Origin: Lewinellaceae bacterium | GTDB lineage: Bacteria > Bacteroidota > Bacteroidia > Chitinophagales > Saprospiraceae | Direction of reading: 5' to 3' | Assembly (NCBI GenBank): GCA_016713985.1 | Contig: JADJOD010000010.1 | Location: forward strand, 1 to 64,000 | DNA length: 64,000 bases | Shown here: positions 46,207 to 52,078 of the stretch, one piece after another | How the letters are laid out: the number at the start of each line of letters is the position of its first letter | Numbering within the stretch: position 1 is the stretch's first letter | Program-made: the position numbers and the translations under genes | The notes under the pieces: generated by a model | Told to the model about the DNA's origin: nothing | Seen by the model: the letters and a program-made list of their open reading frames with translations, nothing else | The model's database searches: none

Positions 46207-47256
46207 ATGCCAGAACCCTCGCCTGAAATCAGCAAAATCGTCGCCGACCTGAAAACCGGGAACGCCGCCCTCATCCTCGGTCCGGAAATATTCGACGTGG
46301 ACGGCACGTCCATGCAGCGTTACGTGCGGCAAAAAATCGAAGCGCAATTCCACGACCAGATTGCTTCCTATTACGAACGCGACGGCTTTTTTATCATCAA
46401 AAACCAGGACGACAAACCCGAAATCGCCGAAGCGGTGGCCGACCTGTACCGCGACCTGCGGCCCAACGAAGCCGTGTTTCAAAAAATCATCGAGATTCCC
46501 TTCCCCCTCGTGGTGTCGGTCAACCCCGATACGTTTTTGAGCGACCTGGCTTTCCGGCTTGGCGTGACGCACCGCTTTTCGGCGTTTTACCCCAACAACC
46601 CCGAAGACATCGAAACCCCCACCCGCGAGTTGCCGCTGTTCTACAACGTGGCCGGTTGTATCACCCGCGAGACCTCGCTGCTGCTCGACTACGACGATCT
46701 GCTGCGCCTGCTCGAAGGTATGCTCTCGGCGCCCAAACTGCCCGAACGCCTGCGCAACAGCCTCGGCGACACCAAGTCATTCCTCTTTCTCGGATTCCAG
46801 TTTGATCGCTGGCACACCCAACTGCTGCTGCGCCTGCTCAACATGCGCCAGGCCGTGCGCCGCATCGCTCCCAAAACCGCGACGCCCGACGACGACACGC
46901 AGGCCTTCCTGCTCAACCAGTTCAAAATCAAGTTTTTAGGCGACGATCGCGACCTACTCGCCGAACTTCACCAGGCCTGCGCCGATGAAGGTTTGCTGCG
47001 CAAAACGACCCTGCCCGGCGGCGCCGAACAAGGTGATATCATCCAGCTCCTGCAAAAAGGCAACGTGGAAAAAGCCGTGGAAAAACTACTCGCCGCCACG
47101 CAGGGCACGGCCCTGGCCGACGACGCCACGCTCCTTTCCGGGCAAATACACGCCCTGCTGAAAGAAAAACCCATGCTCGACAGCCGCGACTTTTTCCCGC
47201 GCCAAAACAAACTCGCCGACACCATCCTCCAACTCGCCAAACAACTGCCCCACTAA
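46207..47256 (+). CDS. SIR2-like protein with C-terminal effector-associated domain (EAD11-like)
   Basis: Residues 1-265 of this 349-residue protein match the SIR2-like fold of bacterial defence effectors: ALILGPEIF near 21 at the NAD-loop place, VVSVNPDTFLSDLAF with Asn106, and the strong signature SFLFLGFQFDRWHTQLLLRLL at 191-211. The usual HG motif reads FYNVAG (145-150), so the classical catalytic His is missing. Residues ~275-349 (GDIIQLLQKGNVEKAVEKLL ... KLADTILQLAKQL) look like an effector-associated domain, which brings effectors to STAND NTPases. The STAND gene follows 29 bp downstream. I infer an effector or regulator of the DGR-diversified NTPase sensor. NAD hydrolysis is uncertain given the changed motifs. 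Confidence 0.82.
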   Translation: MPEPSPEISKIVADLKTGNAALILGPEIFDVDGTSMQRYVRQKIEAQFHDQIASYYERDGFFIIKNQDDKPEIAEAVADLYRDLRPNEAVFQKIIEIPFPLVVSVNPDTFLSDLAFRLGVTHRFSAFYPNNPEDIETPTRELPLFYNVAGCITRETSLLLDYDDLLRLLEGMLSAPKLPERLRNSLGDTKSFLFLGFQFDRWHTQLLLRLLNMRQAVRRIAPKTATPDDDTQAFLLNQFKIKFLGDDRDLLAELHQACADEGLLRKTTLPGGAEQGDIIQLLQKGNVEKAVEKLLAATQGTALADDATLLSGQIHALLKEKPMLDSRDFFPRQNKLADTILQLAKQLPH

Positions 47257-47285
47257 AACACCCAAACACCCAAACACTTCATCAC

Positions 47286-48014
47286 ATGAAAACCTATCGC
47301 TACCCGGGTGTGCGGCCCTTCGAGGCCACCGACAGCGCCCTGTTTTTCGGCCGCGACCGCGACATCGCCGACCTCTATGAAATGCTGCGCGCCGAGCGGC
47401 TGGTGGTGCTGTTCGGCAAATCGGGCTACGGCAAAAGTTCGCTGCTGAATGCCGGCGTGTTGCCGCGCCTCCGCACCGTGATGAGCGCTGTGGAAGTGCG
47501 GCTGGGCGAATACATCGCCGGACAAAACCTTCCGCCGGTAGAAACGGTGCGGCGAAAAGCGCCGTTGCTGCAAGCGCTTTCGCCCGAATCCGCCTTCCTC
47601 GCCGACCTGCCGCCCACGCTCTGGACGCATTTTAAACAACTCGAAGGCGCCGGCAAAGGCAGTTACCTGCTCGTGTTCGACCAATTCGAGGAGTTTTTCT
47701 CCTACCCGCCGGAGCAGCAACGCGCCTTCCGTGACCAACTCGCCGACCTGCTCAACGGCGAACTGCCCGAGGCCTTGCGCGAGTACGCCCGCGCACTCGA
47801 CCGCGAACAACGCCGCCTGCTCACCGCGCCCATGGACGTCCGGGTGCTGTTTTCCATCCGCTCCGACCGCATGCACGAGCTCGACCGGCTCAAAGACCGC
47901 CTGCCCGCCATCCTCCACAAACGCTACGAACTCAAAGCGCTCTCACGCGAGCAGGCGCGCGAAGCCATCGTGCAGCCGGCTTTGCTGGGCGCGACGCTCA
48001 GTGACTCTGCGTAG
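47286..48014 (+). CDS. nSTAND1 NTPase, N-terminal part of DGR target protein 1
   Basis: The fragment opens with the nSTAND1 signature YPGVRPFEATDSALFFGRDRDI. Walker A is GKSGYGKSS (44-52) and Walker B YLLVFDQFEEFF (~127-138), with sensor-like VLFSIRSDR near 200 and ELKALSREQAREAIVQPALLG at the end. The frame stops at 48014 just after a foreign palindromic insert begins. The family's next segment (PPFEYREDALQKIL) resumes at about 48099 in another frame. It is the NTPase switch of a four-part receptor: NTPase, membrane helix, coiled coil and hypervariable FGE/C-type lectin. It follows the SIR2-like gene by 29 bp. Confidence 0.88.
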   Translation: MKTYRYPGVRPFEATDSALFFGRDRDIADLYEMLRAERLVVLFGKSGYGKSSLLNAGVLPRLRTVMSAVEVRLGEYIAGQNLPPVETVRRKAPLLQALSPESAFLADLPPTLWTHFKQLEGAGKGSYLLVFDQFEEFFSYPPEQQRAFRDQLADLLNGELPEALREYARALDREQRRLLTAPMDVRVLFSIRSDRMHELDRLKDRLPAILHKRYELKALSREQAREAIVQPALLGATLSDSA

Positions 48015-48098
48015 TGACCGGGTGACTTCAAGTCACCCGGTCACTCCCGGCCATTCATCACTCATCATTCATCACTCATCATTCATTTCCCCTCCTTT
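48001..48098. repeat. Palindromic and ATTCATC-repeat insert within the nSTAND1 gene
   Basis: A near-perfect palindrome, GTGACCGGGTGACTTCAAGTCACCCGGTCAC (two halves around TTCAA) at about 48015-48045, is followed by ATTCATCACTCATC words to about 48092. Neither matches the protein family at this place, and together they stop and shift the frame. The ATTCATC words are the same as in the intergenic repeat at 58130-58335. It looks like insertion of a dispersed hairpin repeat into a coding region. Confidence 0.75.
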
Positions 48099-48636
48099 TG
48101 AATACCGGGAAGACGCCCTGCAAAAAATCCTCGCCGGCCTCGCCATTTCCAATACCTCCCAGCAAAGCGGCGTGGAAGCCTTCCAGTTGCAAATCCTCTG
48201 CGACAGCATCGAAAACAAAGTGGCGGAAGGCCTGATCCTGGACCGCGACGGCAACGGCCTGCCCGACGTGACGGCCGACGACCTGCCCGATTTTACGGAA
48301 GTATTCGCCCAATACTACGAACGCCGCCTGGCGCTGCTGCCCGAAACACAACGCGCCGCCGCCCGCAGGGTGATTGAAGACGGCCTCGTGCGTTACGACC
48401 CCGCCACCGACGAAGGCCGCCGCCTCAGCGTGGACGGGCAGGCGCTTTTGAAAGACTTCGAAGCCGCCGGCCTCAGCGCGGGCCTGCTGCGCGAATTAGA
48501 AAACACCTTCCTCGTGCGCCGCGAACCCAACACCCTCGGCGGCCACAACTACGAACTGAGCCACGATACCCTGCTCGCCCCGGTGGTGCGGGCGAAAAAA
48601 CGGCGGATGGCGGAAGAAGCGGAGCGGCGGAGGTAG
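48099..48636 (+). CDS. nSTAND1 NTPase, middle part of DGR target protein 1 (winged-helix region)
   Basis: This frame reads PPFEYREDALQKILAGLA and continues to YELSHDTLLAPVVRAKKRR, which is the end of the NTPase with its winged-helix or helical module. It lacks a start of its own. It ends at TAG 48636 after a Glu/Arg-rich run. The next frame continues without loss (VEEEAAEEARIAREKTEAQ). One missing base in the GGCGGAGG run near 48625-48633 would join them. It is part of the same gene as the fragment before and the FGE part after. Confidence 0.82.
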
Positions 48637-50077
48637 AAGAAGAAGCGGCCGAAGAAGCCCGCATCGCGCGTGAAAAAACCGAAGCGCAGCGGCGGCAACG
48701 GCGGGCGCTGGCGACTTCGTTTGTTGCGGGAGTGCTGGTGCTGGCGGCCGTGGCGGCCACGGTGTTTGCTTTCCGGAAATCAAAGGAAGCGGCGGACGCC
48801 ATCGTGCTGGCCGAACAAAAAACCCGCGAAGCGGATGCAAGCAAATCAGAGGCAAAAGCCAAAGCCGGGGAAGCGGAGCAAAAAACAATCGCGGCAGACG
48901 ATGCGGACAAACGCGCCAAACGAAGCGAGGAAATAGCCGGTCTGGAGCAGAAAAAAGCGCGAACCGAACAGGAAAATGCGCGTTTGATGCAACTCCGGGC
49001 CGAACAAGCCGCCGAACAGGCCGTGGTGTCTCTGCTCGACGCCGCCCGCAAAGACATCCTTCAATTGCACTACGACGCCGCTTTTTCAAAAATGAAAAAC
49101 GCCGCCAGGCTCGGCTCTGTGAAAGACAGCGTGGCCTTCGAACTGAAGGAGATCGCGTTTTTTTACCATTACGCCGGGCAAGCCGATAAAGCGGTGGAAG
49201 CGTTCGCGATGGCTGCCAAATTACTTGGAAAGCCAGGTATCTCCATAAAAAACGGCTTTGACGATGCCCTGGTCATGCTCGATAAGGACAGATACCGCCT
49301 GCTTAAGGCCCGTTATTTCCCGGAGATGGTGGACATAAAAGGTGGCGCCTTTACGATGGGGAGTGATGATGAGGCCGACAGTTATATTAGTTCTGCATCA
49401 CCTCCCCATGAAGTCACCGTTTCGGATTTTAAAATGGCCAAAACCGAGACGACCGTCTGGCAATACAACCTCTATCTGGCCGCGCAGGGTCGGGATATCA
49501 ACGACCCGAAAATCATCGAAAGCCCCGGCTGGGGTTGGGAAGGTGACAACCCGGTGGTGAACGTCAGTTGGTACGACGCTATCGGGTACGCCAACTGGCT
49601 GAGCGGGCAGCAACGCCCCGCGCTCGCACCTGCGGTGGATACGAGCGGCGGCGGTTTTCGGCCGGACTGGAACGCCAGGGGTTACCGTCTGCCCACGGAA
49701 GCCGAATGGGAATACGCCGCCCGGGGAGCGGCACAGCGCGATACTTTCCCGTATAGCGGCAGCGATGACCCCGATACGGTTGCGTGGTATGGTGAAAACA
49801 GCGGAAACCGCACCCATGCGGTGATGACAAAAAAAGCAAATGGCGCGCGGCTTTTTGATATGAGCGGGAACGTGTGGGAATGGTGCTGGGATGGGTATGC
49901 AAAGTATTCGGCTGAGGCTGTGGTAAATCCGACAGGCCGGAAAAAGGCGACTACCGCGTGTATCGCGGCGGCAGTTGGAGCAACGACGCGCGGTTTTGCC
50001 GCGCCGCTTATCGCGACCACTACACGCCGGGGCACCGGGACGACAATATCGGCTTCCGCCTCGTCGGTCCTTTCTAG
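48633..50077 (+). CDS. DGR target protein 1, C-terminal part: membrane helix, coiled coil and FGE/C-type-lectin domain ending in VR1
   Basis: After the charged linker a membrane helix (ALATSFVAGVLVLAAVAATV) leads into a ~90-residue coiled coil of Ala/Glu/Lys heptads and a short helical region. The FGE-sulfatase-type domain (C-type-lectin-like fold) runs from MVDIKGGAFTMGSDDE, through NPVVNVSWYDAIGYANWLS and GYRLPTEAEWEYAARG, to LFDMSGNVWEWCWDGY. The visible frame then leaves the domain near 49935-49945. With one base added (GGCCGG to GGCCCGG) it continues as GDYRVYRGGSWSNDARF and stops at 50077 with GFRLVGPF, which is VR1. The uncorrected frame runs to 50312 and makes no sense. The helix would place the lectin domain outside the membrane and the NTPase inside. 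Coordinates end at the VR1 stop codon. Confidence 0.88.
49944..50077 (+). repeat. DGR variable repeat 1 (VR1)
   Basis: This 134-bp stretch aligns without gaps to the TR at 51734-51867. It has 15 substitutions and every one is at a template adenine (to T, G or C). They fall mainly in AAC/AAT codons, which encode Asn in the template and Tyr, Ser, Phe, Asp, His or Gly here. The last 30 bp before the stop codon are identical except for one A to G change, as expected of the initiation-of-homology end. It encodes the tip of the FGE/C-type-lectin domain of target 1. Confidence 0.95.
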
Positions 50078-50261
50078 TCAGTTGGTCTGCCTGTCCGGGC
50101 ATTCCTGTGAGCAAAAAGAAAGCGATATCCATCGCAGTGCCGGCGGGGGAGGGAGTGGGCGACCGACCGGCGGTACGGCGTATGGATGGAGCCAATCGGA
50201 AGGGCGGAATGGGGCTGCAGCCCCAAATTTTTTGAAAACATACCTGTTCAGCACAGGGGCA
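50078..50261. repeat. 184-bp VR1 downstream flank, duplicated after VR2
   Basis: From the stop codon onward this flank is almost identical to 54259-54449, with scattered single-base and small indel differences. It includes TGCCTGTCCGGGCA, a small hairpin about 10 bp after the stop, and GGCATTCCTGTGAGC at 50098-50112, which is present inverted right behind the TR. The duplication extends well beyond the VR itself, so it is not produced by ordinary mutagenic homing. It may be a retargeting flank or a copied cassette end. Confidence 0.85.
50211..50233 (+). terminator. Terminator-like hairpin after DGR target 1
   Basis: A 14-bp perfect palindrome GGGGCTGCAGCCCC is followed by AAA and six T. This looks like an intrinsic terminator ending the SIR2/NTPase transcript before the HRDC-RT pair. 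The same element with ten T follows VR2. Confidence 0.75.
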
Positions 50262-50301
50262 AAAATCATAACACCTACTTCACCACTCATCACTACGACG
50301 T

Positions 50302-50736
50302 ATGCAAATTAAAATATTCAACATCCAGATTCCCGGCGGGGAGGCGTTGAACGAAGAGATGAACGTGTTTTTGCGTTCAAAAAAAATCATTTCAGTGGAA
50401 GAACGGGTGGTGCAGAGCGGTCAGGGCGCTTTTTGGTGTTACAGCATCAGGTATGTCGACGACGTGACGATATCGGACAGGGAAAAACCGAAAGCAGACT
50501 ACCGGCAGGTGCTGGACGAGCAGGCCTTCCGGCGTTTTTCGGCGCTACGGGATATCCGGAGAAAAGTGGCGAAAGACGCTGCGGTGCCGGCTTATGCGGT
50601 CTTTACGGATGAAGAACTGGCTGAATTAGCCAAAATACACCCGCTGACAGAAGCGGGTATGAAAAGTGTGAAAGGAATTGGGGAGAAAAAGTGGAGAAAT
50701 ACGGGCATTTTTCCTTCAAAAGCCGGAAGCCGATGA
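50302..50736 (+). CDS. HRDC-domain accessory protein of the DGR
   Basis: The 144-residue protein has an N-terminal alpha/beta region (IKIFNIQIPGGEALNEEMNVF ... GAFWCYSIRYVDD) and then an HRDC domain (DEQAFRRFSALRDIRRKVAK ... FTDEELAELAKIHPLT, MKSVKGIGEKK). HRDC proteins replace the Avd protein in some DGRs. The RT start overlaps its stop as ATGA, so the two are translationally coupled. The last residues (WRNTGIFPSKAGSR) are odd. With one A added to the A-run at 50686-50690 the frame reads GIGEKKVEKYGHFSF, the normal HRDC end, and then stays open into the RT gene. Either a frameshift or a natural HRDC-RT fusion is therefore possible. Presumed role: nucleic-acid binding that aids mutagenic reverse transcription. 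Confidence 0.85.
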   Translation: MQIKIFNIQIPGGEALNEEMNVFLRSKKIISVEERVVQSGQGAFWCYSIRYVDDVTISDREKPKADYRQVLDEQAFRRFSALRDIRRKVAKDAAVPAYAVFTDEELAELAKIHPLTEAGMKSVKGIGEKKWRNTGIFPSKAGSR

Positions 50737-51800
50737 AAAGAGCCAATAATTTGATGCCGCGCATTCTGGAACCGGATAATCTGCGACTGGCTTTCTGGAA
50801 AGCCTCGAAAGGGAAGCGATACTCGGAAGAAGTGCTGGGCTTTCAATCGAACCTGGAGCCCAACCTGCGCGAACTGATGGAGCAATTATCCACCGGGCTG
50901 GTGGACGTGGGCAAGTACCGGTATTTCAAGGTGTTCGAGCCAAAGGAGCGGCAGATTTGCGCCTCTGCTTTCAGCGAACAGGTGCTGCACCACGCCCTGA
51001 TGAATGTGTGTCACGAATTTTTCGAACGGCATTTGGTGTTCGACAGTTATGCCAGCCGCAAGGGAAAAGGAGTGCACGCTGCGCTGGAACGCGCCAAACA
51101 ATTCAGCAAGTCGTATCGCTGGTATTTGAAATTAGACGTTCGGAAGTTTTTCGATTCGGTGCACCACGAGGTACTTAAGGCCCAGCTCACTCGCGTGTTC
51201 AAAGACCGGCGGGTGCTGGAAATTTTCGGAAAAATCATAGACAGTTATGAAACCATACCCGGGCGCGGGCTTCCGATCGGAAACCTGACGAGTCAGTATT
51301 TTGCCAATCATTTTCTTTCAGAGCTCGACCATTTTACCAAAGAAAACCTCCGTATCAAAGCCTCGGTGCGCTACATGGATGATATCGTGCTCTGGCATCA
51401 GGAAAAGGCAGCGCTGAAAGAAGTGTTTTTTGCTATTTCAGAATATGTGAATACAAAACTCCAATGCGCGCTCAAACCCGAAGTTCTGGCGTCGTCAAAG
51501 CGTGGATTGACTTTTTTAGGATACCGGATTTTCCCGGACCAGGTCAGGTTATCGCAGCAAAGCAAACAACGTTTTATTCGGAAAATCAGACTTTTGGAAG
51601 AAAATTACCACTCGGGTGCATGGAACGAACCGACCTGCCAACGCCACGTCCTGCCCTTGCTGGCTTTTCTTGCCCACGCGAAAACCCGGAATTTCCGGGA
51701 AAGTGTAGATTTGCAGCAGTGGTCAATCATCGAAAGGCGACAACCGCGTGAATCGCGGCGGCAGTTGGAACAACGACGCGCAGAATTGCCGCGCCGCTAA
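50733..51800 (+). CDS. DGR-type reverse transcriptase
   Basis: The 355-residue reverse transcriptase opens MKRANNLMPRILEPDNLRLAFWKASKGKR, as DGR enzymes do. YLKLDVRKFFDSV (Asp135) supplies the first catalytic Asp and RYMDDIVLW (214-217) the other two. GLPIGNLTSQYFANHFL (179-195) is the DGR form of RT motif 4, and LTFLGYRIFP closes the thumb region. No endonuclease, maturase or RNase H domain is present. The protein copies TR RNA with random errors at adenines and directs the cDNA to the VRs. Its last ~22 codons lie inside the TR in another frame. It is coupled to the HRDC gene by an ATGA overlap; an upstream in-frame GTG at 50691 is less likely. Confidence 0.96.
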   Translation: MKRANNLMPRILEPDNLRLAFWKASKGKRYSEEVLGFQSNLEPNLRELMEQLSTGLVDVGKYRYFKVFEPKERQICASAFSEQVLHHALMNVCHEFFERHLVFDSYASRKGKGVHAALERAKQFSKSYRWYLKLDVRKFFDSVHHEVLKAQLTRVFKDRRVLEIFGKIIDSYETIPGRGLPIGNLTSQYFANHFLSELDHFTKENLRIKASVRYMDDIVLWHQEKAALKEVFFAISEYVNTKLQCALKPEVLASSKRGLTFLGYRIFPDQVRLSQQSKQRFIRKIRLLEENYHSGAWNEPTCQRHVLPLLAFLAHAKTRNFRESVDLQQWSIIERRQPRESRRQLEQRRAELPRR

Positions 51801-51867
51801 TCGCAACAACAACACGCCGGAGAACCGGAACAACAATATCGGCTTCCGCCTCGTCAGTCCTTTCTAG
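51734..51867 (+). repeat. DGR template repeat (TR)
   Basis: This 134-bp template, read in the VR frame, gives GDNRVNRGGSWNNDAQN and RAANRNNNTPENRNNN. It is a string of Asn codons (AAC/AAT) at the sites that vary, the classic DGR signature. It ends with the same TTTCTAG as both VRs. Compared with it, VR1 has 15 and VR2 has 16 changes, and 30 of the 31 lie at adenines. The template starts inside the end of the RT frame and lies directly downstream of the RT gene. It should be transcribed with the RT mRNA or as part of a longer structured RNA. Confidence 0.96.
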
Positions 51868-52014
51868 CTCACAGGAATGCCGGATAGCAGCCACTGAACA
51901 GATGATTGCCCCGCCCACCCGGAGTCGCCGGGGCGGAGAAGATGCGGCTTTGGCCGGGGCATGGCAGCAGTGCCGGTAGCGCGAACAAGGCGAAGGCTCT
52001 GCTGCCGGTATGCC
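51867..52014 (+). ncRNA. Candidate structured 3' part of the DGR template RNA
   Basis: Directly after the TR comes GCTCACAGGAATGCC, the exact inverse of a 15-bp segment in both VR flanks. A stem GCCCCG/CGGGGC follows (51908-51934). After it is a larger hairpin with arms GGCAGCAG/CTGCTGCC, extended by GGCAT/ATGCC (51958-52014). No frame of its own is convincing. Such structure next to a TR suggests part of the template RNA or a processing or terminator element before target 2. Inferred by eye. Confidence 0.5.
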
Positions 52015-52078
52015 CGGACATAAAACGCAGCCCGAAGTTCATAAAAACTCGTCCATCTGAACCATTAGATACTTGAAA

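Noticed and set aside
50078..50312. C-terminal 78 residues of the uncorrected target 1 frame
   Set aside because: This is out-of-frame translation of the VR flank; the VR1 frame ends properly at 50077. The same holds for 54259-54556.
50733..51800. Reverse transcriptase of a group II intron or retron
   Set aside because: No maturase or HNH domain, no intron ends and no msr/msd-like inverted structure; TR/VR pairs and the DGR motif GLPIGNLTSQ explain it.
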